Notes: generated from the sequence alone by a model not told the origin. 64,000 nucleotides of DNA from Acarospora socialis (GCA_025617375.2 JAMYGW020000002.1:372001-436000), one strand, 5' to 3'; shown: positions 34,701-47,364, counted from the stretch's first letter. A program made the numbers and translations.

Positions 34701-36777
34701 TTCTTTTGATGACTTCATTTGTCATTTGTATGTTGAATGAACAGTGTGCTCACTGTGTCACTAATTTCAACATATTGACTATTCATCAACTCATAATATT
34801 TCTGTCTGCTTCAAAATTCATCAATGCATTGATCTGGTGTTTGTTGATCATGATCTTGATTCATATTCTATGATCATTATTCTGTCTTTGAGATGTCACT
34901 AGCTTCTTATTCTCTAGTCTTGTTGAGAAAGCTTTTCATTTTTTGACTCACTTGATTGTTCAGCTCATCTTCAAAGTTCTTAAAATCATCTTGGTTTTCT
35001 TCTGATCATGAGATTTGCATACTTTAAATTATGTTGCTCAATGTGTCTTTCTGAGTGTAGTTAAGATTCATACTGATTGTACTTCATCTGCAACTGACTC
35101 TCAGTGACTCTTACTCTTTGCAGAAATTTGAGTGATATATATTCTTTGCTGAAGATTCATCTATCTTCATTCTGCATGATATACTCTTCAGGTAAGTGTA
35201 TCTCTATCTTGTGACTTTTCATTTTTCACACAAGAGATCTCAGTATCAGTTCTTGCATAATTGTTCAGACATCTCTCATTAGTTCATTAAACTCTTCACA
35301 TATCTTTGCTTTTTGACTCTGAGTCTCTTGCTCTTTTCTTAGTGTTTTTTCTCTTTGTACACTTAAATTCTTTTCAACTCTTATTCAGTACTTTCTCAAG
35401 AGCTCTGTCTCAGCATCATTTGAACTTTCTTCTGTGAGCATATTGCTGTTGAAAAATATTCATGATTCATCAATCTGAGATTCATGATCATCAGTCTCTT
35501 CAATATCATCTTTGAGAACATTTCTTTCTTTCTCAACATCAAGAATTCTTTTCTTGATAAGAATAGCTAGTTCTTTCTCATAGATTGATTGACTTATTGC
35601 ATCATATTCATTTTTCATGTCTTTGCATGATTTCTGAGAGTATCATCTGACTCTGTCTTTTGCACTCATATGTGCTCAGCACATATTGTCATAACAGACT
35701 GTTCAACTCAGAGCATTGTGCACTATGCTTGATTTCTTCATCTTTGTTTTGATCATTACTGCTGCAATATTTTTTCTTTTCATCTGAGATCTGTTGCATT
35801 CTCAGAGAAGGTGTTCAGGTTTTCTGCAGTTGTAACACATTTATATTTCATTTTGTGATGTTATCTGAAACTTATTGAATCACTCTATCTGACATTCAGA
35901 CTTCACTCATTTAGTCTTTTATGACTTCTGATGATGCTTTTCAATTGTATTGAGATTTATAGAATTTGTTTTTCTATATCTTATTGATGAAACATATCAC
36001 TTTGTTCACAGTCAGAAGCTTTCTCCTTGATCTTTTATCATAGATGGCATTCAATATTCTTTTTGTTTCATCTGTCATTTTCATTGACAACTGTCAATGT
36101 TGATACTCAGATCAATCATTTTCTGAAGATTGTCTGATTGTTCTGCTCAGACTATCTTGTCTTTGATGAACTTTCTCAACTCACAGTAGTACTGGTAAAT
36201 GAGTGCTTCATTATCTTATCTGATAAGTGTCACTAATTGCTGAAATTCTGTGATGTATACTGTTGCTGATTCACTCTGTTGCAAGATGTGAACTTATCTC
36301 TCTGCTGTTCTTTCTTTGTCAATCACTTTGAAGACTTTCTTGAGTTCTTTCTTGAACTTGCTGAAGTCATTGAACATAGACTTCATGTCTGTGTTGCATT
36401 TCTTGTACTTCTTTCTCAGAAATTTGTGCAGCTTGAGATTGACTCAATTGAAGACTGCATTCATGAGATAGATTGTTGCAAACAATGTCTTCTCTTGATT
36501 GATTTGAAACTTTAGTTGATTGAATTCAATATACAGGTCAAGCTTAGTCACAAAGACTCACAGCTTTTCTCATTCTTCATCAAAGATATTGAGTATCTGA
36601 ATCTTTGATGCATTCACAGATAGTTGTATTATCTGAGTGAGCATCACTGATTGTGCTGTTGTTCTATCTGATGTAGATGGTAGAGGTGAGTTCACTTGAG
36701 CTTGTTTCAAGAACAAGGTTGAGATATTCTTCTGTGTGTCAGACATCATACTTGTTATATTGTAAGAATGTTCAAAG

Positions 36778-37144
36778 TGTAATGTTCTAACCTGAGATTT
36801 CTTGAGTATGTAGAGCTAAGAGTTTGTGCTTGTTGATATAACAACTGGTCTGAAATGGTTCTGAACTTTAACTCTTAGATGATTACTTAAGTTGAACATG
36901 ATTCTTTTCATAAGAAAAATGATTGTGATCTATATACTGAGCCTGCTTGTCAGTCTTGCCAGTTTCACCATCAAGCACATCAAGCATGTCAAGCACTCAG
37001 CTCACCCAGCTTGCCCTGCTCATCTTTGATCTTGTTGAGCATGGTAAAGTGTCACATGACTGCTGTCTAGATATTTCTTGAATATATGTTCTTCACATGT
37101 ATGCATCAGTCTGTCTCAAGTCTGTTCTGACTTTGGTTGTAACA
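36778..37144 (-). repeat. Copy D 5' LTR (right)
   Basis: 367 bp, the partner of 30920-31286, followed by the TTCTC target duplication at 37145-37149, after which copy C sequence resumes. Confidence 0.88.
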
Positions 37145-39522
37145 TTCTCATCAAGATAAGTTTTTACTTTCTTGAGTTAATCTTTGCTTATAAAATACAG
37201 TGACATTCATCTTAATTGTTTCTCTTTCTTGAACAGTATCTCATGATCTCATGACTTGTACTTCAATAAGTTCATTACTGATTGTTCTGAGATATTGTAT
37301 GCATTCTTTATTGCATATATTTCTTTTGTAATTTAATCAATTCTGAGATTCTTTTTGCATAGTCAAAACATCTTTAGCATTATATCATATCTGATTGATT
37401 CTGCAATGTTGAACATTATTTCTTGTGAGTTTTCTTGTATTGTGACTTCAATACATATTTCTTTGTCAACTCTCTTGATGACATCATTTATCATTCATAA
37501 ATTAAATAAATAGTGCACTTGTCTTGTTCATAATTTTAATCTTGAGACTATGCTGCAATGAATGATGTTTGTATCAGCTTTGAAATTCATCAGTGCTTTT
37601 ATTTGATGTTCATTGATATTCATTATGATTTATATTCTTTGATCATCATCTTTTCTCTGAGATGTCACTAACTTCTTATTCTTTAATTTTGTTGAGAAAG
37701 CTTGCAGTTTTTTGACTTTACTGCATCATTAGTTCTTCTTCATAATTTTTTAAATTAGATGAACTCTCTTTTCATTAACAGATTTAAATAATCATCACTT
37801 TTTTTTGAAATGTGTCATTCTGAATGTAGATTGATTCAATAATGATTATACTTTTTTTGCAACTGACTTTCTGCAACTCTTACTCTTTGCAAGAAATTTA
37901 AGAATAAATAAATCTCATTGTTTAATCATCTTCTGTCATCTTATATAATGTGTTTTCTTAATAAGCAGATATTGATCTTATGTTCATGAGTTCTCTGCTC
38001 AGTGAATTCAGATATTGAGATATTATGAAGTGTTTTTTTTATACTCTTTATTAACTTATTAAGTTCTTAACATATCTGTAGTTCTGCTTTTTTTTGCTGA
38101 ATCTTGAACTTTTTAAGTTTTTTGTTTGTTTCTAGAACTTAAATCTCTTCTTTAAGCTTCTTTTGATTAAACTTGAGTTGTGTTTTCTGACATTCTTGTT
38201 TTTGATTTGTGAAGTATTCATGATCTTTTTTGAGTTTCATGTCAATTTCTCATTCATTAACTTTCTCTGAATTTGCATTCAAATTCAGAACTATTCAGAT
38301 ATTATTGCTGTAATCTTTTTCTATCTGAATTTCTTAATCATCAGTTTCTTTAATGTCAGCATTAAGAATCTTTTTCTTGATAAGAATAGTTAATTCTTTT
38401 GTTTGTATTGATTAATTTGTCATGTCATAACTGCATTTCTTGTCTCTTTTAAGCTTCTGTGAGTATTATTTGACTTTGTTTTTGCTGTTTATATGTATTC
38501 AGCACATGTCATCATAACAGACTGTTCAGTTCAGAATATCATGCACTATGCTTGTATTTGTTACTGTTTTTTCTTTTTTCACTGCAGCAGCATTCTGTCA
38601 CTCTGTCTGTGATTATTTGCAGATTTTTGCAAGATGTTCAGATTTTTCACAATTATAACATTTGTGAGTCTCTGCTCATCATGATTGAGACTTAGTGAAT
38701 TGTTTTGTTTGATGTTTAAACTTTGTTTATTTAGTATTTCATGACTTCTGATGATGCTTCTTAATTATGTTGAGATTTATAGAATCACTGCATGTTCTTA
38801 ATACTGATAATATATATTTCTTATATCATTCTTCATGATTTCTCTCTTGAGATACTGCATGTTTCTTTTTTTTTATCTGTTGTTTTCATTGATGACTGTT
38901 TATGCTGATGAATAAATTGATCATTTTTTGCAGATCATTGAGTCTTGAGTCTTGAGCAATCTTGTTTTTGATGTTCTCTTTGAGTTTTCAATAGTATGTG
39001 AATGTTAAGATCTCATTCTTTTATTTCATCAATACTGCAAGATGTTGAAACTTTACTGAGTATTTTGCTGTGAATTCATTTTGCTGTAAAATATGAATTT
39101 TTTGTTTTGCTGTTTACTTCTTGTTGATGACATTGAATGTTCATTGTAGTGCTGTTTTATACTGTGCAAAGTTTGTGAAAATTGTATTGATATCTTGCTT
39201 TTTCTCATTATCAGAGAGATTTATAAATTCTTAAAGATGTGAATTAACTCAGTTGAAGACTATATTCTTTAAATAAAACATTGCAAATAATGTCTTCTCA
39301 AGTTCTTCAGAAAACTTTTTTTTGTTGAATTTAATGTATAATTTGAGCTTAATGAGAAACAATCAAAGCTGTTCTTTCTCATCTGTAAAATTGTCTGAAA
39401 TGTGAACTTTTAATGTCTTATAGCTGATCTGTGAAAATACAACTAAATTTGTTTAACTAATAGAGATTGAAAATTGCTTCTGTGCTGAAGTGATTATCTT
39501 TATATTGTAAGAATATTCAAAG
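37145..39522 (-). mobile_element. Chromovirus copy C, gag-protease remnant (right piece)
   Basis: Continues copy C after copy D, from the start of reverse transcriptase back through protease (~37250-37600) and gag (~38600-39480). Almost no CpG, CpC or GpG remains. It ends at the C right LTR. It is heavily broken. Confidence 0.75.
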
Positions 39523-39850
39523 TGTAATGTTCTCACAAAAGATTTCTCTCATATTAGAACTAAGAGTTTTGACTTATTGATATAAAGATTCTTTGATACA
39601 GTTGTCAAATATAATTTTTAAATTGTTACTTAAGTTGAACATAATCATTTTCATAGAGAAAATAATTCTACTATATACTATAAAATTGCTGTGCTCATTG
39701 CTGAGCATAATGAGTTAATAGATTCTCTAAAATCTATTGTCTTGCAGAGTTTGTTCTTAACTCTGTTGAACATGATGAGTTTATACTCAGATGTATGTTT
39801 TACAGCATATGAGTTAATTTACTCTAGTTTCTCTGAGTCTGACCATAACA
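39523..39850 (-). repeat. Copy C 5' LTR (right)
   Basis: 328 bp, tgtaatgttctc to gaccataaca, recognisable by alignment to the B and D LTRs but more diverged and somewhat shorter. No partner LTR is present in the same orientation at the other end of C. Confidence 0.75.
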
Positions 39851-40821
39851 TTACTTATGTCTGACATGTAAAAAGATCTTTTCTTCAATCATACATCTTA
39901 AATATCATGTCACAGACATTCACTATAACTATCTTGTTTCATTGTATCACATTAACATTATCATTTCTATCAACTACATCATCATAAAGATCAGCATCAA
40001 CAGTCTTATCATTGAATCTCAATCTGTGTGTTTAGACTCTAATGTCACTTACATGCTTATTGATCACAGTTTAGTTACTGAAAATCTTTCACAATCTAGT
40101 GAAACAACTCTACAAATTGATGATATTGTCAGCAAATTTATCTTCTTTGAGCACATCAATTTACATCTATACATTCATGACATCAACAACAACAATGACA
40201 AGATCTACATGAGATGCAAGACTTACATAGTGAATGAACTCAACACTGAAATTCTTGTTGAAATGAATGTCATACAGACTGAAAACATAATTTTGAACTG
40301 CAGAAATGATAAGTTAATCATGAATAGTCATTATGAATTTATGACTTTCTTTATTAAATTCTCAAAGATGATGAACAACTTGAAGACACAAGTTGTTGCA
40401 TTTCACTATGAAATTATCATCAAAATGTCTACACAATGTTATCACAAATTCATGAAAACAACATACAAAACAGTCTCAAAAAACATGCAAAATTCAGCAA
40501 TTTTAAACAACAATTTGACAATCTCAAAATCACATTCTCAGATATGTCACACATGTCATTAAGTCTTTTTATTGTTGAATAATCTTCATGAGTATCTCTG
40601 CATCTCTAATTACACTATATTTTGTTGCTTTGATTCTTGTTGCTGTCAACTTAACAAATTATGAAGAAAAGAAATTGATGAAAAAACTACATAATGAGCA
40701 AAACTACAAGAGATATTTTGACACAGAAGATTAGCAGAAAACATCACTGTTATCTTGCTTCATACTAGTATGACTAGTATGTGTGATGAAAGTGTCATCT
40801 TTTGATGTTTTTGTGAACAGT
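39851..40821 (+). mobile_element. Element E, protease-like region remnant
   Basis: An open stretch at 39942-40562 (about 206 codons) has a retropepsin-like order: SVCLDSNVTYMLIDHSLV, where CLDS-x-x-x-x-LID mimics the D-S/T-G active-site loop, then a flap region and ILVEMNVIQTENIILNC near the second strand. This pattern is common in fungal retroelement protease modules. No reverse transcriptase follows before the right LTR. It is a fossil. Confidence 0.6.
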
Positions 40822-41006
40822 TGTTATGAATTTGTCATAGAGCTCAGCAAAATTGAGACTCTGCAATAAGATAAGACTCTGTGAAAGTACTTGCTGCTAG
40901 GTTTCATTAGATGCAATAGAGTAAAATATCACTTTCTAGATAGTTTTCTCAAAAATTAACACATTATCATAGACTTAAAAATCAATCATATAATTTGATT
41001 CTAACA
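40822..41006 (+). repeat. Element E right LTR
   Basis: 185 bp, the partner of 21240-21424, followed by GCATG at 41007-41011. Beyond it the gag of element A resumes. Confidence 0.88.
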
Positions 41007-41011
41007 GCATG

Positions 41012-44000
41012 CAAGACAAACAGAATATAAGCAAGATGCAGTGTTATAACTGTCAAAAGTACAGTCATATGTGAAAGTCATACTTTAAGAAAAGTAATGA
41101 ATCTGACAATCATGAAAGAGAATGCAGTGAAAGAAGAGATTGTGAAGATCAAGATAAAAAAAACTTAAAAAACAACATGTTTCATACAGAATAGAAAAAC
41201 TCTACAAGACAGACACATCACTTTTAAATATGATGAAACAGCATGTGTAATCAAAAAATATGAATATAATATTGAGCAGTGAAACAACAAATCATGATAC
41301 AGTGATTGTAACAGAACTCAAGAAAACATCTTTGAGTTATATGAACATTGTAAACATCTTAGTGCATTTAAATATGTCTTATGTGACTGAAGAGAATGAG
41401 TTTTTACAGAAGATGAACATAACAAATTGATGTTTATCTGAATAACTGCAGTTTGATGCAGCTATGAATAGAAATTGAGTATATATATTTGCTGACTCTA
41501 AAATCTCACATTGTTATCTGATTAAACAAGTTGCTCACTGTTTAAATCTGAAACTGAAATTCTTTTTTGACACTGTGAAGCTAAAAGAAGACAAAGTCAT
41601 TTCATTGTTTGACTTTGTACAAGCAACATGATCAAAGAATGACTTTGAGACTTGTACTAAGTTTATTGTATTGAATATGAAAAATGATATGATACTGAGC
41701 AAGAACTTTTGAATTGAATATTAACTTGTTTCAGACTATACATCTTTGAGTGTACACATTACTACAAAAAATAAAAAAAAATTTCATCTTTATGATCTGA
41801 ATATTCAATCTCATCTCTGAGTATTGAAACAGATCTTAGTCACTGTAAATCTTTTATTTAGAAGAGTCTTTGAATAAAAGATACACAAGAATGCACAACT
41901 CTATCTCTATATTGTACAAAGTGAACAGTCAAAATTGACATTGATAAAGCAGACTACAGATGACTTAAAACTGAATAGAGTTTTTAATTTCTTATTGAAT
42001 ATTTTTAAAACTGATCTTTCAGACAAATCATCTTCAGAGAGAGCTTAGAATCATATAATTGAGACAGAAAATGCTTATCTCATTAATAAATCATTATACA
42101 GTCTCTCTAAGAAGCAGCTTGATGAATAAAAGCAATAGATAATCTATTTACTGAAAAGAAATCTCATACAATTCTTTATATCATCTTGAGAAGTTTCTGT
42201 CTTATTTACAAAAAAGAAAGATAAGATCTGAAGAATGTGTATAGACTATTAAATTTTTAACAACATGACTGTACAAAATGATTATTTCTTTTCAAAGATT
42301 CAGAACTGTCTTGATATGATTAAAACAGTAACATATTTCAGCAAAATTGACTTAACTTTGAGATACTGACAGATTAATGTGATAAAGAAAGATCAACTAA
42401 AGATGACTTTCAATATTAGATCAGAGAAATATGAATTTTGTGTGATGTTTTTTGAATTAAACAACACACTAACTACATTTCAGATCATTATAAATAATGT
42501 GCTACAATTCTTTCTTGACAGATTTGTGATAATGTATCTGAATGACATCTTAATATACTTAAATTTGTGAAAAAAACACATGAAACATGTATAAAGTGTC
42601 ATGCAAGCTTTGTTGAACATTAAACTATATGTAAAGTCTTTGAAATGCTTGTTTCTTCAGCAAAGTATTGAGTTTTGTAATTACATTGTGAGAGAAGAAA
42701 CTGTCTGTATAAATCACAATAAGATGTATATCATACTGAATTGATTATCTTTACAGACTATGCATGATGTTTGATTTTTTTTAGAACTATGTGTCTACTA
42801 TCATAGATTTATTTCAGATTTTGTTTAAATAACTAAATCACTTTATGCATTAATACAAGATAGTAAAGACAGAAGATTCAAGATTATATAAATGATTCAT
42901 AATGCATTTTATGTTTTCAAGTATCTTAAAGAGACTATGTCTGACAATACAGTGTTAGTTCAATCAAACATCACTAAGTTTTTTATTATGAAAACAGACA
43001 TCTCTGACTTTGATTATGATGCAGTGTTACTGTAAGTGAGTGTGAACAAGAAAAAACATTTTATTACTTTTGAAAGCAAGCAGTTCATGTCTGCTGAAAG
43101 AAACTATGCTATTTATGAGTGAAAGTTATTAATTATAAAAGAAGATCTATGAAAGTGATGATGTTATTTTGAAAATAACATGATCATAGTTATATAAATC
43201 AATCATATCAGATTGCAATATCTACAGACTTTTATTAAGTTCTCAAAAAGACTTGCTTGCTGATTAACTGAGTTTGAAGAATATAAGCTAAACATTCACT
43301 ACAAATTAAATAGTGAGATGATAATAACAGATACATTGAGTTGCTGCAGAAACTATCAAATTTATACAATGAAGTTTGATTAAGTTTTGATATCTTATGT
43401 ATGCAATGAAACTCTAATGAGTTGAAAAGAAATGAATATAAAACTCAAAAAATATAAGAAACAACTTATACTTAATAAAGACAGTCATGTTCTACACAGA
43501 GATAATGCAGAAAATACTTGAGTGTTTTATTTAGAACTATGAAACAGATCTGATTTACTCAATTGAATTCATAAAAATTATAAACATTTAATCTATAAAA
43601 TCATATTTGACATAATCTGTGTCAGAGAATGATGATCTAACATGCAAAGTAACATCAAATACTTTGTACAACACTGTTCAGAATGTCAATTGACTGCTAA
43701 ATTTAAAGAATTGTATTAAGATCAAATGCATTTCTCACACATTTAATAAGATCACTCTCAATCATTTAAGCACTGAAGCTTAAATTTGATAAATGTTTTA
43801 TTTAAGACAGATAAGAATAATTAATGAATAATCACTACTATAAACTATACTACTAAATGATCAGTAGCAGAAGCATTATCAAATGCTACTGCAGAAACTT
43901 TAATTGACTTTGTTGTACAAAGAATATACTGTGACTACAGAACATTTAAGAAGATCATAACTGATTAGAAAAAGAATCTTTGAACATCAGTTATGAAAAA

Positions 44001-46381
44001 ATTTTTAAACAGTTAGAATCAAAGCATTAAAACACAATTTCTTATCATTCTTATATGAATGATGTCATCAAACAGTTCAATGATGTTTTAGATTAAATGT
44101 TCAGCAAATATCTCATTGACAATTTAAAAAAAGCATGAAACTTATATTTAGAGTAAGCATTATTCACTACACATATTTGTACACATGTTATCACAAAGTT
44201 CTCATCATTTTATTTACTCTATAAGATAAACTCTAAGCTATCAGAAAATGCAGTTATGTCAATATCAGATAAGTATGATGAGTGTATTGATTTAGTATCT
44301 TTTTTAAATATTAAAAAAACAAAGATTTTTCAGTAGATGATAGTTAAGACTAAGAAGAATAAGAAATGCTGAGATGTTATAATCAACAACAAAAAAAAGT
44401 ACTGATCAGACAATTGAGTTCTTATTTGAATAAAGAAAGTAAAAAAGTTTAAAATATATTGATATGAACTGTATCAGATTGTATAAGTGAAGATGTTGAA
44501 CACTTATGTTCTTAAACTGTCAAAAGAATTCAATTATAAGTATCTAATAAGCAAAAATAGAATGAAGAAGACTAGAATTGATGAGATGATGATTTGTGAA
44601 TGATGAATATCAAAAAAATTAGATCACACAAAAAAAATAACAAATACTATATCTTATAATGTAAAAACATCAGAGCATGCAGTTGTCACACAGTTTATAG
44701 ATGATTTTGAGAAAATGTTCAAGAAAGAGACAGATGATGATAATGAAACTGTTTAAGAAAAAAAGAAGAGTGAATGAATGAGATTTATATTTTATTCATA
44801 TAAATATACTTTCTTACTTCTTCTCAAAATCAACACTCTAAATGAGCAATCACATCTTTGAAGATTTAAATACAATATATTGTATTAAAAATATCATCTG
44901 AACATATAATCTAAAAGTGTGTCTGTCATTTAAAAGAGTTCTGAATAATATTCATTCATGAAGTTTTCTGTATGACTGCATTTATTTTTTTTTTATTATT
45001 TTAGATTTTTAGTTTTAATCAGAACACTCTATTTCTCTGAGAAGATCATTCAGAAAGATGTAACTATAAGAAGAAAGAAGAATAAGTGAAAGATGATTTT
45101 TTATGTTTTATATTCATACAAATCAGTCAGAATATCAAGAAAAGTCTTAATGACATCAAACATCACATCATTTACTATGTTTTTCTTATTAAATTAAAGA
45201 ATTCAATTTCTTCAGATTCATATATATAGTGTATATTTGATGAGATCACTTTTCATTACATATAATCATTAGAAACAGATAACTCTGAATGTCAAAATGT
45301 TATAATGTTACACAATATAAGTAAACTATTTACTTCATTATCAAATCATTTACTTCAAACATCTCATTAAATTACTGAGATTTCTTATTTCTCAAAACAG
45401 TTTATTTATTCACATTAATCTTACAGACAGATAAGTAGAAACAAGAGTGAGTAATTGATTCATGATGAAGATATAATGTCATATAACTGCATTGATTTGA
45501 ACAACACAACAGTACATAAAGTGCAACACAACTCAAGACAAAATCATCAACTCAAGCATGTATAGAGACACAGATGTCTCATTGTTTTTTTAATGAAGAA
45601 TGATTGATTTTAATGAATAATCAAAATTTGTAAGTGAAGACAAACTGAACATAATTTAAATTTATAATGATATCAGATTGCTTCTACATACTGAGTTATA
45701 TGAAGTGTGTGATTCATGAAATGAGCATCTCATTGTATTGTGACAAAAAAAACAGTTTTTACAAGTTTCACAATTAACAGTTTCTCATCACATACATTTA
45801 TTGAAAATTAAACACAGACTGTTCTTTTTGTCTTACTGTAAACAGTGATGACAAATTGTCATTATGACAATGCTGTATGTTTAAATCACTGTACAAATTA
45901 ATTTACATTTGCAACTATCAACAACAATTTTATCTGAACAAATAGAATCTTGATTTCTTGAGAATGAGTGATGTTGAGATCATTCATGCTCAGATAATCA
46001 GTCATTGTCAGTTCAATGAATCTTGAAATTGATTGACTGATTGAACAGTCAGATTTTGTGATTTATGTAAGCAAGAGAGAAATGTCAACATCAATAATAT
46101 CATCAGAATGACAGACTATTCATTATATCATTTATACAATTCTATTTACAATATCAGATGAGACTTATCATGAGCAATGATAACAGAATAATTCATGACT
46201 GATGAATGTGATGTGAAAGAAAGATGAAGACAAAGAAACAAAGAAGATAAGCTTAAGACAGAGTTTTCACTTATTCACTGCATTTTAACACTGTACAGAC
46301 TACACAGTGATAGCAAGATTACTCTACAATATGATGAATATTCTTATCTACAACTGTAGACATCATTTAGAAAGGGGAGAA
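41012..46381 (+). mobile_element. Element A, gag end to pol remnant and 3' region
   Basis: A zinc-knuckle-like segment is at ~41040-41100. Reverse transcriptase is at ~42120-42720; its open stretch 42379-42570 ends YLNDILIY, a Ty3/gypsy form of the YxDD box. RNase H-like sequence lies at ~42950-43240 and integrase-like sequence at ~43450-44160. About 1.6 kb (44760-46370) between the end of pol and the purine tract at 46369-46381 has no recognisable content. The region is saturated with transitions and is broken throughout. Confidence 0.75.
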
Positions 46382-46492
46382 TGTAGGAAGTAGGTCTTAC
46401 TATAGGTCACAGGACAGTCATGGGGTCTCTTAGTGTCTTAGTATATAGTTTTTCTTGCGTAGTAATCGAACACTTCAGCTTGGAATACTACA
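46382..46492 (+). repeat. Element A right (3') LTR
   Basis: 111 bp, the partner of 20059-20169, followed by CAGT (46493-46496), the second copy of the target duplication. The unmutated host sequence resumes at once. Confidence 0.9.
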
Positions 46493-46661
46493 CAGTCCGA
46501 GACACCTTGCTAGTGGGACAAGGAAACACCTGCAATCACGACACGTTCGCAAAGCAAATACACCACTCACCAACTGCATACTTATCCTACCGTCCACATG
46601 GTGTGCTAACAGTCTCTACTGCTCCACTTGCCGAAACTTCCTCCTCTCCAGTCACCACACG

Positions 46662-47364
46662 ATGGCCGGAGGCGCGCTCAAATACCGGCACCTGGGCCGC
46701 AAATCCTCGCACCGACAAGCCCTCCTCCGCAACCTCGTGACCTCGCTCTTCGAGCACGAATCCATCTCCACCACATGGCCCAAAGCCAAAGAAGCCCAAC
46801 GCCTCGCCGAGAAGCTGATCACGATGGGCAAGAAGAACACCGAAGCCAGCCGCCGACGAGCGACGCAGATCTTCTACGTCCGTCTCTCCCCCCTCCCCTC
46901 CCCACCTTTCTCGTCATACCCAATCCGTGGTATATCTGGCCTGGATGTGCTGACGTGACGTCGGGTTTCGGCGAGGGAAACTATAGAACCCCGTAACGCT
47001 TGTCCCCAAACTCTTCACCACCCTCCGCGAGCGCTACCTGTCTCGGCCGGGCGGCTACACGCGCGTGCTGCGCATCGAGCCGCTGAAGCAGGACCAAGCG
47101 CCGTCGGCGATTCTGGAGCTGGTCGATGGGCCGAGGGATATGCGGTTCGCGATGACGGCGAGGACGTTGGCGCATCAGCGGGTGGAGGGCAGGGAGGTCA
47201 ATGATGTGACGGCGAGGAATATTATGAAGGTTACGAGGTATAGGGAGGGGGGAGAGACGGAGCTGGAGAGGATGGCGGGGAGGTTCGAGAGGGAGGAGAG
47301 GGGGAGGGAGAAGGAGGGGGAGGGAGAGGGGAAAGGGGTGACTGGGAAGGGGCATGATCGCTGA
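46662..47364 (+). CDS. MRPL8: Mitochondrial ribosomal protein bL17m
   Basis: Two exons, 46662-46877 and 46987-47364, with a 109-bp intron, giving 197 residues. The start [35 protein letters not shown] contains the bacterial L17 signature (KxxHRxALLRNLxTxL), and the next segment [20 protein letters not shown] is the L17 helix. Exon 2 continues [11 protein letters not shown] and GGYTRVLRI, then a fungal extension ending in Glu/Gly/Lys-rich sequence. The protein belongs to the large mitoribosomal subunit near the exit tunnel. The ATG lies 165 bp after the retroelement's target duplication, so the old promoter was cut but the coding sequence is intact. Confidence 0.92.

Larger units (their letters stand above)
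30920..37144 (-). mobile_element. Chromovirus copy D, inserted in copy C
   Basis: A 6.2-kb minus-strand element with 367-bp LTRs at 30920-31286 and 36778-37144, bounded by TTCTC duplications (30915-30919 and 37145-37149). Domain order is as in copy B: gag ~35860-36760, zinc knuckle ~35800-35850, protease ~34600-34800, reverse transcriptase ~33720-34440, RNase H ~33370-33600, integrase ~32550-33200, chromodomain-like end ~31830-32010. It is broken many times and more mutated than B. The LTR pair differs at roughly a tenth of its positions. The LTR centre differs from that of B, so it may be a sister subfamily. Confidence 0.87.
21240..41006 (+). mobile_element. LTR retroelement E, inserted in A
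   Basis: Two 185-bp LTRs (21240-21424 and 40822-41006) begin TG and end CA, and are flanked by GCATG duplications at 21235-21239 and 41007-41011. They match at about 92%, with transitions only. The internal sequence belonging to E is about 1.5 kb: 21425-21996 and roughly 39851-40821, the rest being younger insertions. The right part encodes a retropepsin-like region; no reverse transcriptase or integrase is visible. E is therefore either non-autonomous or internally deleted. It is broken. No clear purine tract precedes its right LTR. Confidence 0.75.
20059..46492 (+). mobile_element. LTR retroelement A (outer, nested fossil)
   Basis: A Ty3/gypsy-like element bounded by 111-bp LTRs that begin TG and end CA, with CAGT duplications outside. 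It lies on the plus strand: a purine tract (agaaaggggagaa) abuts the right LTR, and gag, protease, reverse transcriptase, RNase H and integrase remnants follow left to right. Its gag is split by element E between 21239 and 41012. The element is thoroughly broken, with a stop every few tens of codons. The two LTRs differ at 7 of 111 positions, all transitions. It is the oldest insertion of the nest, but mutation-based dating is unsafe because of RIP. Confidence 0.85.

Noticed and set aside
40766-40790. Small palindrome catactagtatg with a nearby direct copy
   Set aside because: It lies in mutation-saturated element E sequence; short AT-rich palindromes are expected there by chance.
20059-46492. 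AT-rich block as a centromere or telomere-proximal region
   Set aside because: It is bounded by matching LTRs and a target duplication, and internal pairs explain nearly all of it; no telomere repeats or other centromere sign was seen.
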